64,000 bases of DNA from Actinopolyspora lacussalsi (GTDB taxonomy: Bacteria > Actinomycetota > Actinomycetes > Mycobacteriales > Pseudonocardiaceae): positions 338,501-402,500 of the forward strand of contig JAURUC010000001.1 in NCBI GenBank assembly GCA_030803735.1, read 5' to 3'. The position numbers and the translations under genes are program-made. The notes beneath the pieces are model-generated. The model worked only from the letters and a program-made list of their open reading frames with translations, ran no database searches and was not told the origin of the DNA. Positions 36,232 to 45,829 of the stretch are shown here, piece by piece. Within the stretch, counting starts at the first letter, position 1. Every line of letters starts with the position of its first letter.

Positions 36232-37119
36232 GTGCGCGGGAGGGGCGACGGATTCGGTGAGTGGAGCGACTACGCGCTCCAACAGTTGCGTGGACCGGTG
36301 CTCACCGGTGTTCGCCGCAGGATCGCGGCCTGGCGTGATCCGCGCGCCCGTTTGATCCGGAGGCGGAACAGGGCGAAACGAACCGCTGTCGGCAGCGGAA
36401 TGACTACCGGGGTCTTCGGAGGCGGGGCCTACCTGGCCTACGCGCCGGAAACCATCGGGCTTCCGGCCGACTCCGCTGGGGACGTGCTGCTCGACCTGGC
36501 CTCACTCGGGCTCGGTGGCATGGCGTTGGCCGCGGGGGTGGGCACCGTCGGGGCGATACGTCGCTACCGCAGGCTCAACCGGACGCCGCTTCCGGAGCCG
36601 CCGCCGGAACCGATCAGCCTGCCTACGCGCGAATCCGCCGCTCACGAGCCCATGCGGCGGCTACGCGATGCGGAGCAGAGCCTGTACATCTCGTTGAGTC
36701 GACTCTCCGAGAACGTCGGTCAGTCCGACGAACCGGTGGCCGAGGCGCGTGGTACCGCTGCCGAGATGGCTACGACGTTGCGTTCGGTGGCCGACCGTCT
36801 CGTGGCGGTGGAAGCCACGGTCGAACACGCTCCGGAAGGGGAACGCGCCCAGCTGCGCGCGGACGTTCGTCGGATGCGCGCCGAACTCGACGACGGTGTC
36901 GAACGGTACGGTGCCCTCGTGGCCGCGGCTGGACGCGCCGTGGCCGCCAGTGGGGGTGAAGAACAGCACGGGCACCAGTTGCGTGACGCCACGGACAGAC
37001 TCGCGGGGCTGGCCTCGGCACTGCGGGAACTCTCCGGCCACGAATCCCAGGACACCGAGGATCTCGGCCCGCCGGAGCAGCCTCCCGGCCGATGGTCCCG
37101 GAACGACTCCTCGGAGTGA
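36232..37119 (+). CDS. pspM: PspM-like envelope stress membrane protein
   Basis: A 295-residue protein equivalent in position and form to mycobacterial Rv2743c (PspM), a membrane partner of PspA. Two hydrophobic segments lie near residues 55-75 and 82-105, followed by Pro-rich and helical cytoplasmic regions with a coiled-coil (about 140-245). GTG 36232 starts 6 nt after the pspA stop without a ribosome site, implying coupled translation. No PspN-like gene follows. Confidence 0.8.
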   Translation: MRGRGDGFGEWSDYALQQLRGPVLTGVRRRIAAWRDPRARLIRRRNRAKRTAVGSGMTTGVFGGGAYLAYAPETIGLPADSAGDVLLDLASLGLGGMALAAGVGTVGAIRRYRRLNRTPLPEPPPEPISLPTRESAAHEPMRRLRDAEQSLYISLSRLSENVGQSDEPVAEARGTAAEMATTLRSVADRLVAVEATVEHAPEGERAQLRADVRRMRAELDDGVERYGALVAAAGRAVAASGGEEQHGHQLRDATDRLAGLASALRELSGHESQDTEDLGPPEQPPGRWSRNDSSE

Positions 37120-37429
37120 GATCCCAGCTGCCCGGACGCGGGTGACGGCTGCCCCGATCCCGTTGCCGGACCCGGCCGCCCGCTCGGGCTTCCGGAAAGC
37201 GGGCACGCTGTGCGAGCACCCCACGTGAAACCGGCCGGATCTGAGTTTCCCAAGTTGGTTTTCCCAACTGTTGTGAAATAGTAATCTTCGCGGTTGTCGG
37301 TTGAGGTGATCTCGTGCGCCGCGGCGTGCTGTCGGTGATCCGTCCACGGGCCCGTCGGCCGGGAGAACACCGCGTCGGGACAACACGGCTCGGGACACGT
37401 TTCCCACGATTCCCGAACAGGAGGAGGAT
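37120..37429. promoter_or_regulatory. Intergenic region upstream of the permease
   Basis: A 310-base spacer. Its relatively AT-rich core (about 37240-37285) contains AGTTGG-ttttc-CCAACT and TAGTAAT, and is the likeliest promoter. A hairpin GCCCGCT...AGCGGGC precedes it and may end the psp operon. A GAGGAGG ribosome site lies at 37421-37427. Confidence 0.4.
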
Positions 37430-38737
37430 GTGGCTTTGTGGGCCGTGCACGGCAACGGTCGACAACCGCCGGACGGCGAGGACGTGGCAACCGAGGAGCG
37501 GCTCAGCTGGCCACTGACGATGGGACTCGGGCTGCAGCACTTGTTCGCCATGTTCGGTGCGACGGTGCTGGTGCCCCGGTTGACCGGACTGCCGGTTGCG
37601 ACGACGTTACTGGCCTCCGGGGTGGGAACCCTGCTTTTTCTGCTGCTGACGCGTAACCGCGTGCCCGCCTACCTGGGGGCCTCGGCCACCTTCGTGGTGC
37701 CGCTGGGGGTGGCTGCCGAGCGTTCCGGCGCGGGACCGGGCGGCCTGGTGGGTGCCGTTCTGGTCGTGGGGCTGCTGGTGACCGCTGTCGGGATCGCCGT
37801 CAAAGCGTTGGGGGTGCGACTGCTGGAGACGGCCATGCCCGCCGTCGTCACCGGGGGAGTCGTCGTGCTCGTCGGACTCGGCATGGCCACCCACTCGGTC
37901 ACGTTGTTCCAGGAAGCCGCCCGAAGCGTCCCGTCCTTCCGACCGGTTCCGGTGGCTGCCGTGGTGACCGCGTTGGTCATCGTGCTGTTGGCGGTCTTCG
38001 GCCGTGGACTGCTGAACCGTGGCTGTGTGCTGTTCGGGATCGCCACCGGATGGTTCTACGCGTTCGCCGCCGGAGGGGTGTACCAGGTTCGGCTCGAGTC
38101 GCTGCGCAGTGCCCCGTGGTTCGGGTTTCCCGAACTGATCACGCCGCGGTTGCACATCTCGGTGATCCCGGTCGTGCTGCCCCTGGTGGTCGTCCTGGCC
38201 GCGCAGCAGGTGGGAGTGGTCAAGGCGGTGGCGGCCTCGACCGATCGCGATCTCGACGGCAACGTGGGCGACGCGCTGATCGGTGGCGGCCTGGCCACGA
38301 CGCTTTCCGGGGCCGTGGGCGGGAGCGGGCTGATCGGCTACGCCGAGAACACCGGAGTGATGGTCGCCAGCAGGGTGTTTTCCACGGCGGCCTGTGTGGC
38401 CGCGGCTGTGGCTGCGGTGACGCTGGCCTTTTCGCCTAAGTTCGTGGCGCTGCTGGACACTGTTCCGATCGGTGTCGTCGGCGCGGCGACCATGGTGTTG
38501 TTGGGGATGGTCACACTGATAGGTGGGCGGATCTGGCTGCGTGCCCGCATCCGGTTCACCGATCCGGCCAACCTGGTCGTCGTGGTCGCCACGCTGCTCA
38601 TCGGCGCGAGCAACCCCACGCTCTCGCTCGGGGGCTTCCGGTTGAGTGGCGTGGTCTGGGGCTCACTCCTGCTCGTGCTGGTTTACCCCTTGCTGCGCAC
38701 CCTGGTCGACGCGGTACGGGGCCGTCCGCGCGACTGA
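37430..38737 (+). CDS. NCS2 family uracil/xanthine permease
   Basis: A membrane transporter of the nucleobase-cation symporter-2 family. The 435 residues form about 12-14 hydrophobic segments; ERLSWPLTMGLGLQHLFAMFGATVLVP is the typical first motif. The second conserved region, GDALIGGGLATTLSGAVGGSG, matches the uracil branch better than the xanthine branch. GTG 37430 lies close to GAGGAGG; TTG 37436 is an alternative with better spacing. Substrate by family only. Confidence 0.87.
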   Translation: MALWAVHGNGRQPPDGEDVATEERLSWPLTMGLGLQHLFAMFGATVLVPRLTGLPVATTLLASGVGTLLFLLLTRNRVPAYLGASATFVVPLGVAAERSGAGPGGLVGAVLVVGLLVTAVGIAVKALGVRLLETAMPAVVTGGVVVLVGLGMATHSVTLFQEAARSVPSFRPVPVAAVVTALVIVLLAVFGRGLLNRGCVLFGIATGWFYAFAAGGVYQVRLESLRSAPWFGFPELITPRLHISVIPVVLPLVVVLAAQQVGVVKAVAASTDRDLDGNVGDALIGGGLATTLSGAVGGSGLIGYAENTGVMVASRVFSTAACVAAAVAAVTLAFSPKFVALLDTVPIGVVGAATMVLLGMVTLIGGRIWLRARIRFTDPANLVVVVATLLIGASNPTLSLGGFRLSGVVWGSLLLVLVYPLLRTLVDAVRGRPRD

Positions 38738-38859
38738 CCTCTCCGCTTGAGGTGCTCCGCGAGCACGGTCGCCCACCCCGCTCGGAGGAGCCCCCGGAAG
38801 CGACCGCCGACGGGAACTTGCCGATCCCACGGGGACGCGGCAGCGGCGGACAGGTGCCT

Positions 38860-39708
38860 TCAGTCCTCCGCCGCGTCGATCTCGTCTTCCTCCCCCTCGC
38901 CCGGTTCCGGATCGCGTTGCGGTCTCCCCGCACGCAGGGTGCGCGCCAGCAGCAGGTTGAACGCCAGGGCCACCTCCCTGGCGCCCGGTGTTCCCCACTG
39001 GTGCACGGGCACACAGGCGCCCTGGGCCTGCTGTACCGCCAGTCTGTCCGGTAGGGCTACCGGCATCACCAGGGGGCCGAATATGTCGCGTAACTCGTCG
39101 ATTCTGAACTGGTGCTCGTGCGAGCGAGCACGAACCCGATTCACCACCACCCCGAGTGGTTGCAGGTCGGGATTGTTGGCCGTTCGTTCCGTCTGAACCG
39201 CTTCGAACGCCCGCTGTACGCCGGAAACGGCGAATATGGTCGGTTCGGTGACCAGCAGTGCCCGGTCCGCGGCTATCAACGCCGAACGCGTCAACCGTCC
39301 GAGTGAGGGTGGACAGTCCAACAGGATCAGTCGGTACGGCAGCTCCCCGTCGGCGGCCGCTTTGGTCAGCTCCGAGAGCGCTTCGGTCAGCCTGGTGAGA
39401 CGTTGTTCGTTGCCGTCCCAACCGTTGTGGATCTCGGCGTCCTCGGAACCGACGAGTACGTCGACCCCCTCGCCCCAAGCACTCGGTGCCACCGCGCGAG
39501 CCACCGTCTCGGGGCTCGGGTCGGCCAGCACGTCGCTCAACCCGCGCTCGGTCCGCCCCGGCTCCAGCGAAGCCGTCGCGTTGCACTGTGGATCGAGGTC
39601 CACCACGAGGGTGCGCGCGCCCTTGCGCATGGCCGCCGAAGCCAGCCCCAGCACCACTGTCGTCTTACCCACGCCGCCTTTGAGGCTCAGTACCGCCACC
39701 GTGTGCAC
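38860..39708 (-). CDS. Solo ParA/MinD family ATPase
   Basis: A 282-residue Walker-type ATPase with the deviant Walker A motif KGGVGKTT (residues 10-17), DLDPQ in the A' region and LLDCPPS as Walker B. No parB, scpA or scpB lies next to it, so it is not the chromosomal Par pair. Such orphan ParA proteins position varied cargoes. It ends in an acidic tail. ATG 39708, divergent from the methyltransferase gene about 100 bp away. Confidence 0.88.
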   Translation of the reverse strand: MHTVAVLSLKGGVGKTTVVLGLASAAMRKGARTLVVDLDPQCNATASLEPGRTERGLSDVLADPSPETVARAVAPSAWGEGVDVLVGSEDAEIHNGWDGNEQRLTRLTEALSELTKAAADGELPYRLILLDCPPSLGRLTRSALIAADRALLVTEPTIFAVSGVQRAFEAVQTERTANNPDLQPLGVVVNRVRARSHEHQFRIDELRDIFGPLVMPVALPDRLAVQQAQGACVPVHQWGTPGAREVALAFNLLLARTLRAGRPQRDPEPGEGEEDEIDAAED

Positions 39709-39806
39709 GCCCGTAGCCTACGTATCACGCGAGTCGTCCGGGTGAACTGATCCGTCGCGGACCGGTCCGCTGCAGTAGTGCCGAACGGCGAGATTACGCT
39801 TCCCCT

Positions 39807-40553
39807 ATGAAGTCCGACGCCGTGTACCGGGTGCTGGAAACCGAGTTGATCGACGCACGTCGCCGTCGTGGCGGTGTGCCCGAGGTGCTGGATATCGGGG
39901 GCGGCAGCGGTGTCTGGGCGGTGCCACTGGCGGTGTCGGGATGTTCGGTCACCGTGGTGGATCCCAGCCCCGACGCGCTCGCCACGCTGCGCCGCAGGGC
40001 GGGCGAGGCGGGTGTGAGCGAGCGTGTGGCCGCGGTCCAGGGGGACACAGATGCGCTGCGCGGAGCCGTTCCCGAGGGAGGGGCCGATCTGGTCCTGGGG
40101 CACGGCCTGCTGGAGTACGTGGACGACGTCAGCGAGTCGCTGCGTGCGCTCGCCACCGCCGTTTCCCCCGGTGCGGCCGTCTCCGTGTTGGCGGCCAACA
40201 GGTACGCGGCCGTGCTCGCGCGAGCCCTGACCGGGCGGGTTCCCGAGGCGCTGCGGTTGTTCAACGACCCGAACGGTCGTCTCGACCATCCGGTGAGTGA
40301 GACGGTGCGGCGCCGTTTCGACACCGATTCGCTACGGGACGTGCTCGTCTCCGTCGGTCTCGAGGTCGAGCTGGTGCAGGGGCAGAGCGTGATTTCCGAC
40401 CTCGTCCCCGGTTCACTGCTGGAGGGATCCCATTCGAACGGCGATGCGCTGCGAGAACTGGAGATGGCAGCAGCGGCGCAACCGCCGTTGCGGGACATAG
40501 CCACCAGGTTGCACGCCTTGGCCCGCGTCCCGGGCGGTCACGCGGCGCAGTGA
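39807..40553 (+). CDS. Class I SAM-dependent methyltransferase
   Basis: A 248-residue methyltransferase with motif I EVLDIGGGSGVWAVPLA (residues 25-41), motif II acidic VVDPSPDAL and post-I GADLVLGHGLLEYVDD. Substrate unknown; the general shape resembles UbiE/CmoA-like enzymes, and it lies upstream of the DUF3040 gene as in other Pseudonocardiales. ATG 39807. Confidence 0.85.
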   Translation: MKSDAVYRVLETELIDARRRRGGVPEVLDIGGGSGVWAVPLAVSGCSVTVVDPSPDALATLRRRAGEAGVSERVAAVQGDTDALRGAVPEGGADLVLGHGLLEYVDDVSESLRALATAVSPGAAVSVLAANRYAAVLARALTGRVPEALRLFNDPNGRLDHPVSETVRRRFDTDSLRDVLVSVGLEVELVQGQSVISDLVPGSLLEGSHSNGDALRELEMAAAAQPPLRDIATRLHALARVPGGHAAQ

Positions 40554-40735
40554 GGAATACCCCTACAGGATGATGTTGGGTGATTATTATGGCCTCGGGG
40601 GCGGGACCGGGTAGTCGTCTCGTCGCTGGGGCCGTATCCTCGAATGTGACGCCCCCAAAAAGCGTTCACCGGAGCTTCGTGAAACGAAGTGAGTGGGGCT
40701 CCGGTGACACGAACTAGTGTGCCGGAGGAGGAGCC

Positions 40736-41146
40736 ATGCCACTCTCCGAGCACGAGCAGCGAATGCTCGATCAGATCGAGCGCGCGCTCTACGCCGAGGA
40801 TCCCAAGTTCGCCTCCAACGTGCGTGGAGGGCGGTTGCATCGACCCTCCAGGCGGCGTCGCCTGCAAGGCGCCGCCGTGTTCGTGCTGGGGTTGATCCTA
40901 CTGGTGCTCGGCGTGGTTATTCCGGTCACTGCAGCCGGGATACCCATTGTGAGCGTGGTCGGCTTCCTCGTGATGTTCGGCGGAGCAGTGATCATTCTGT
41001 TCGCCATGCGCGGTAGTGCGGAGGACCCGGAGTCGCAGTCGGGTGACGGCGGTGATGGTTCTTCCGGTGCGAAGCGCAGGGCGGGGGAGCGGAACTCCCT
41101 GACGCAGCGAATGGAGGACCGTTTCCGGAAGCGCTTCGAGAGGTAG
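40736..41146 (+). CDS. DUF3040 membrane protein
   Basis: A 136-residue protein of the actinobacterial DUF3040 family, typified by the N-terminal MPLSEHEQRMLDQIERALYAEDPKFAS. Two transmembrane segments follow (about 44-65 and 67-90), then a charged tail. In mycobacteria the homologue lies close to mraZ and rsmH. ATG 40736 has a strong GGAGGAGGAG. Function unknown. Confidence 0.92.
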   Translation: MPLSEHEQRMLDQIERALYAEDPKFASNVRGGRLHRPSRRRRLQGAAVFVLGLILLVLGVVIPVTAAGIPIVSVVGFLVMFGGAVIILFAMRGSAEDPESQSGDGGDGSSGAKRRAGERNSLTQRMEDRFRKRFER

Positions 41147-41199
41147 TGCTCACGTGAGACTCGGGGACGGCGCTCGCCGTACCCGAGCGGAGCTGGGTA

Positions 41200-41229
41200 C
41201 GCCCGGGTCACGATGTGATCCGGGCGTTT
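41200..41229. terminator. Terminator between DUF3040 and the transglutaminase gene
   Basis: A 12-bp stem (CGCCCGGGTCAC with GTGATCCGGGCG, one G-T pair) and a 3-nt loop, followed by TTT on the + strand. It lies between convergent genes. Confidence 0.7.
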
Positions 41230-41257
41230 CCGTGTTCGGCCGCCGTTCGAGCGGCTC

Positions 41258-43495
41258 TCAGCGACGTGCGGTGGAGTTTCGACGCGTGGGCAGTCGCAGT
41301 ACCGACTTCGGCAGCAGTCGCTCCCGGAACCCGAGGGGTCTGGCCGCCCGCAGGCCCGCCCTGGCCCGGTGCAGGATCTCGAGCGGTGACGCGGTCTCAC
41401 GCCGCCCCGGTGGGCCGTACCTTTCCCGCTCCACGGCGCTCGCCAGTTCGTGCCAGGCTCCCCGCTGTTCGGCGGACATCCCGTACTTCCCGCTGATCCG
41501 GTCGGCGGTACGACGCGGGGTTTCGCCCGGTGGGGTGAGCTCGCCCCGGTCCGTGGCTTCGTCGAGCAGTTCCCGCCACGCGTTCTCGGCCGCTCCGAGG
41601 CCACCCGTGGCTATCAGACTCGATCTTCTTCCGCTCCGCAGCGCCCGCAGCGCCGCGGGCGTGCCGGTACCCGCCACCAGTATCGCCAGTGTCGTGCCGC
41701 CGAGCAGCAGTATACCGATCGGTATGCCGGATTCTGCCGAATCCCCCGAACCCGCTCGCGGATCCCCCTGGTGTTGTGTCCCGTCGTTCCGCCGGGTGGG
41801 GTTCGTGGTCCGCTCACTCGTGGCGGTGGTCTCCCCTTCGTCGTCCTGTTGGGTCGCGGTGGGATCGAGATACGAAGGGGTGGAACCGCGGCCGTTCGCC
41901 AGCGGGGTCGGATCGAAGGTCACCCAGCCGTGGCCGGGAAAGTGCGCTTCCACCCATGCGTGCGCGTCCTCGGTGGTGATCACGCGTTCGTCGCCCCGGG
42001 GCTGTCCCGATGTGAACCCGACCGCGACGCGGGAAGGAATGCCGACCTCCCGCAGCAGTACCGCCATGGCGGAGGCGAACTGCTCGCAATAACCCCGTTT
42101 GCCCCGGAACAGGAAGTCGTCCAGCGCACTGTGCGAGGAAGCCGGTGCTGTCCGCAGTTCGTAGCTGAAACCGTTCGCCGGATCGGTGAAATGGTTGTTC
42201 AGCGCGAGGGCCTTGTCGAACCGGTTGTCGGCGTTCGCCGTTATGCGCCGCGCCAGCTCGCGTACTCGTTTCCCGGCACCGCTGGTGGCGAGATAGGCCC
42301 GATCGACCGAGGAGTTCCCCGAGGAGGTCCGTAGCTCCGCCTTGCTCGGGTCGGGGAGGACGGCCAGTTCGGTGTAGCTTTCGGTATCGTCGGTTTCCCG
42401 AGTGAAAACCATTCCGGAATCGGGATCGTAACGCCAGTCGTCACCTATACCGGAAACCTGGCTGGGTACCCCGAACACCGGTAACCAGGCATCGCGGTAG
42501 CCCACCGGCTCGATCTCGATCCGTTTCGGGGCTGCCGTCGACCGCTCCGTTCCGGGCGGCATGGGAAGACGACCCTCTGCGGGAACGCCTTCGGAGAGCC
42601 TGCCGAGTCGCCAGCCCTGCTCCGGTTCGAAACGACTCAGCGTCATCGCACGCAGGTAGGTTTCCCTCGGCAACCCCTCCACCCGGAACAGCTCCACTTC
42701 CTCGTCGCGTGTCAGTTGACCACGCAACGAGGTGAACGGACGCAGTCCGATCTCGCCCGTGTCCGGTGCTGTCGGGTCCCGGTCGGCCCCCGGAATCCTG
42801 CCTTGCGTCCCCACCCCGGTGAAGACCGCGCCCGCCAGCAAACCGAATACGGAGGCCATGGCCGTGACGGTGACGGCCTCGGAGATCCGCCGAGCGGAAA
42901 CCCCATCCCCACCTCCCGATCGCGGGATTCCCACTCCGAGCGGCAGCAGGGCGGCGAACCCCAGAGCACTGCCCACGAAAACCCACCACGGCAACATCCG
43001 ATCGGCCAGTGACGCGGGGATCGCGAACACGCACAGCAGCACCAGCCCGGCCACGGCCGGTGCGCGGCAGGTGACGGCGATCCGATCGACCAGGATCATG
43101 ACCGCTCCGATCCCCGAACAGATCAGAGCCACTATGTCGGTCTCCGCCGGGACGGGCGGTATCCCGGTACGGATCACTTCGACCGCTTCGCCGAGCAGGT
43201 TCGAGAACTCCCCGAAGGTAGTGGGAGTGGGGACCAGCCCGAGAACACCGTGGTCGCCGAACAGTGCCGTGAGCATCACGAGCAGCGTGGCGAACTGCAC
43301 CGGCAGCCCCCACCACGAGTCACGCCTCATGCGGAGCGCGATTCCGGTTCCGGCCACGGCCGTGGCCGTCATCGCGGTGGGCGGGAACCACCTCCAGTCG
43401 GCGAGCACAACCGAAAAGGAGGTGGAGGTCAGCAGTACGGCCAGCAGGGCGAGTACACCGATGGTGGAGCGACGGCTGCTTTCGGTCCGGTTCAT
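41258..43495 (-). CDS. TgpA-like transglutaminase membrane protein
   Basis: A 745-residue protein with about five to seven N-terminal transmembrane segments (to about residue 200). A large extracellular part contains a transglutaminase-like core (Cys in RGYCEQFASAMAVLLRE, His in DAHAWVEAHFPG and Asp in VTFDPTP), then a C-terminal transmembrane segment and a cytoplasmic DUF4129-like tail. ATG 43495 overlaps the DUF58 stop (ATGA), so the first in-frame residues upstream are not part of the protein. It is the third gene of a moxR-DUF58-transglutaminase operon, a widespread module of uncertain role in envelope maturation. Confidence 0.9.
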   Translation of the reverse strand: MNRTESSRRSTIGVLALLAVLLTSTSFSVVLADWRWFPPTAMTATAVAGTGIALRMRRDSWWGLPVQFATLLVMLTALFGDHGVLGLVPTPTTFGEFSNLLGEAVEVIRTGIPPVPAETDIVALICSGIGAVMILVDRIAVTCRAPAVAGLVLLCVFAIPASLADRMLPWWVFVGSALGFAALLPLGVGIPRSGGGDGVSARRISEAVTVTAMASVFGLLAGAVFTGVGTQGRIPGADRDPTAPDTGEIGLRPFTSLRGQLTRDEEVELFRVEGLPRETYLRAMTLSRFEPEQGWRLGRLSEGVPAEGRLPMPPGTERSTAAPKRIEIEPVGYRDAWLPVFGVPSQVSGIGDDWRYDPDSGMVFTRETDDTESYTELAVLPDPSKAELRTSSGNSSVDRAYLATSGAGKRVRELARRITANADNRFDKALALNNHFTDPANGFSYELRTAPASSHSALDDFLFRGKRGYCEQFASAMAVLLREVGIPSRVAVGFTSGQPRGDERVITTEDAHAWVEAHFPGHGWVTFDPTPLANGRGSTPSYLDPTATQQDDEGETTATSERTTNPTRRNDGTQHQGDPRAGSGDSAESGIPIGILLLGGTTLAILVAGTGTPAALRALRSGRRSSLIATGGLGAAENAWRELLDEATDRGELTPPGETPRRTADRISGKYGMSAEQRGAWHELASAVERERYGPPGRRETASPLEILHRARAGLRAARPLGFRERLLPKSVLRLPTRRNSTARR

Positions 43496-44754
43496 CGGTC
43501 CATCCGCGCGATGTCCGGGGAAACGGTCTGTTCGCAAAGGCTCTCCCACACGCGTGGTATCGGAGTCGTCGGTCCGTCGACCGTGGTGACTGTCCAGCCA
43601 GCGCCGCGCAGTCGTCGTGCCACAGCCGACTGGCCATTCTCCTTCCCGTCGGTGTTCCACCCCGCCACGTTCAGCAGTAGCGCCACACTGCGTGCACCCG
43701 TGGGACGAAGTGAGGCCAGCTCGTCGGCGCCAGCGAGAGTCGTGCGCCCCAGTACCGCCATCAGGTCCTGCCCACGTGCCGGATCCTCACCCCCGGCGAG
43801 ATCACGCCTGCCGGAGGGTTGCAGCGCCGCCAGCGCCTCCAGCAGGAGCGCCTCGTCCACTTCGACGTCGAGCCGGCTGCTCGAACGCTCGTCGCCCGGT
43901 ATCGGATCCCCTCCCGCGCCCACCAGTCGTAGCCGCCGATCGCTCTCGTACAGATGGGCGCATATGCTCGCCGCCGCGGAAACCGCCCATTCCAAACTGG
44001 AGTGTTTGCCCACCCCGCGATGCGCGGCGGCCCGCTGGTCGAGCAGTACGGTCGTCCCGCCTCGTTCCGGGCGTTCCTCGGTACGGACCATCAGCTCGTC
44101 GCGTCGTGCCGTCGTCTTCCAGTGCACCCTGCGGATGTCGTCGCCCTGCCGGTACTCCCGCACTGTGCTGTCATCGGTACCCTCACCGGCGCGGGCCCTG
44201 CCGGAACCGGGCTCCCCGGTTCCGGTGCCGAATCCGGCGGGCAGCCCGGTCAACTCGAATACGCGCGGTACGACGGTCAACCGGGTCGTGTTCAGGAGTT
44301 CCCTGTCGAAGGCCGAGAGCCCGAACGGATCTCCCGAGCGGCAGCGCAACGGCCCGATCCGGTGCACTCCCCGGAGCTCGGCGTGGATCGTGTACTCCAC
44401 GGTCGTTCCGTCGCGTCCCGGAGACCGGTCGAGTGCTCGGTGCGCATCGCCGCCCAGGGTGCTCGGAACGCTGTCGGTCAGCTCCGTCGCACCGACCGGC
44501 ATGCCGGAGCGGGAGCTCAACCACAGCCGTACGGTGGTGGGGGTGTCGACCTCGGTCCGCCACGGTTTTAGCTCACGCCGTGCCGTGAGTCTCCTTCCAT
44601 CACGTGCCGCGAAGGCAGCGGCGAGCAACGGCAGCGCGGCGAGGAACACCGCCACTCGGAGCAGGTCGCGCTCGTCGAGAACCAACGAGCAGATCGCCGA
44701 TGCGACGGCCGCGGCCAGCAGGCACCGACCACGGATGGTCAAGCCGGACAACAC
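43492..44754 (-). CDS. DUF58 domain protein
   Basis: A 420-residue protein with two N-terminal hydrophobic segments (about 10-50). The DUF58 region contains the signature REYRQGDDIRRVHWKTTARRDELMVR, and a vWA-like fold follows. DUF58 proteins partner MoxR ATPases. GTG 44754 starts 4 nt after the moxR stop, with no clear ribosome site, so translation is probably coupled; its own stop overlaps the next start by 4 nt. Confidence 0.9.
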   Translation of the reverse strand: MLSGLTIRGRCLLAAAVASAICSLVLDERDLLRVAVFLAALPLLAAAFAARDGRRLTARRELKPWRTEVDTPTTVRLWLSSRSGMPVGATELTDSVPSTLGGDAHRALDRSPGRDGTTVEYTIHAELRGVHRIGPLRCRSGDPFGLSAFDRELLNTTRLTVVPRVFELTGLPAGFGTGTGEPGSGRARAGEGTDDSTVREYRQGDDIRRVHWKTTARRDELMVRTEERPERGGTTVLLDQRAAAHRGVGKHSSLEWAVSAAASICAHLYESDRRLRLVGAGGDPIPGDERSSSRLDVEVDEALLLEALAALQPSGRRDLAGGEDPARGQDLMAVLGRTTLAGADELASLRPTGARSVALLLNVAGWNTDGKENGQSAVARRLRGAGWTVTTVDGPTTPIPRVWESLCEQTVSPDIARMDR

Positions 44755-44758
44755 GGGA

Positions 44759-45829
44759 TCACCGTCGCCGGAGCTGCTCGGTGCCGCGCGGTACCGGTAC
44801 TCGATCCAGCAGTTGCCCGATCAGGTAGGCTCCGCTCTGCCGCGCCGCGCGGGCCTCGCCGCTGAGCACCAGTCGGTGTGCGAGTACCGGCACGGCCATG
44901 GCCTGGATGTCGTCGGGAATGACGAACTCCCGTCCCTCGATGGCGGCTTGTGCCCGGGCCGCGTGGATCAGCTGCAGGGTGGCTCGTGGGGACGCTCCCA
45001 GTCGCAGCTCGGCCAGATCGCGAGTGGCCGCCACCAGGTCGATCGCGTAGCGGCGCACCTCGACCGCGACGTGGATCCCGCCCACCGCCGCCAGCAGCTC
45101 GGCCACTTCGGCGGCGTCGGTGACGGGTTCCAGCTTGTCCAGCGGATCGGAGGCGGCGCGTTCGTCGACCATCGCCAACTCCGCGGTGGGGTCCGGGTAC
45201 CCGATGGAGATCTTGCAGGTGAACCGATCGCGCTGCGCTTCGGGAAGGGTGTAGGTGCCCTCCAGCTCGACCGGGTTCTGGGTGGCTATGACCATGAACG
45301 GGATCCCCAGCTCGTAACTGTGGCCGTCCACGGTTACCTGGTTCTCCTCCATGCATTCCAGCAGTGCCGACTGGGTTTTCGGCGAGGCCCGGTTGATCTC
45401 GTCACCGACCACGATGTTCGCGAACACCGGTCCTTCCCGGAACTCGAACTTCTCGGTGCCGCGGTTGTAGATCGACACCCCGGTGACGTCGCTCGGCAGC
45501 AGGTCAGGGGTGAACTGGATCCTGCTGGCGGTGCAGTCCACGGAACGTGCGAGTGCCTTGGCCAACGAGGTCTTGCCCACGCCGGGCACGTCCTCCACGA
45601 GCAGATGTCCGCGCGCCAGCAGCGTCACCATGGCGAGCCGGACCACTTCGGGCTTCCCGACCAGCACGCTTTCCACGTTGGTGCTGATGCGTCGCAACGT
45701 TTCGTGCATCCACTCGATGGGGACGTCGTGCGGGATGTCAGGCGTGTTCTCGCCCGCCGGGCTCCGTGCCGTCTCGCTGCCGGCCGTGGTGGGCGCTGCG
45801 CCGTTCGCCGTGTTCCTCTCCGGCCTCAA
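44759..45829 (-). CDS. moxR: MoxR family AAA ATPase
   Basis: A 356-residue AAA+ ATPase of the MoxR chaperone group. Walker A is EDVPGVGKTSLAKAL, Walker B IVVGDEINRASPKTQSALLECMEE, and sensor 1 lies in MVIATQNPVELEGTYTLPEAQRDRF. TTG 45829 is chosen because CTGGAGG lies 4 nt upstream; the frame runs open to 45991, but those residues are Arg-rich and unlike the family. It leads the leftward operon with DUF58 and the transglutaminase. Confidence 0.9.
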   Translation of the reverse strand: MRPERNTANGAAPTTAGSETARSPAGENTPDIPHDVPIEWMHETLRRISTNVESVLVGKPEVVRLAMVTLLARGHLLVEDVPGVGKTSLAKALARSVDCTASRIQFTPDLLPSDVTGVSIYNRGTEKFEFREGPVFANIVVGDEINRASPKTQSALLECMEENQVTVDGHSYELGIPFMVIATQNPVELEGTYTLPEAQRDRFTCKISIGYPDPTAELAMVDERAASDPLDKLEPVTDAAEVAELLAAVGGIHVAVEVRRYAIDLVAATRDLAELRLGASPRATLQLIHAARAQAAIEGREFVIPDDIQAMAVPVLAHRLVLSGEARAARQSGAYLIGQLLDRVPVPRGTEQLRRR

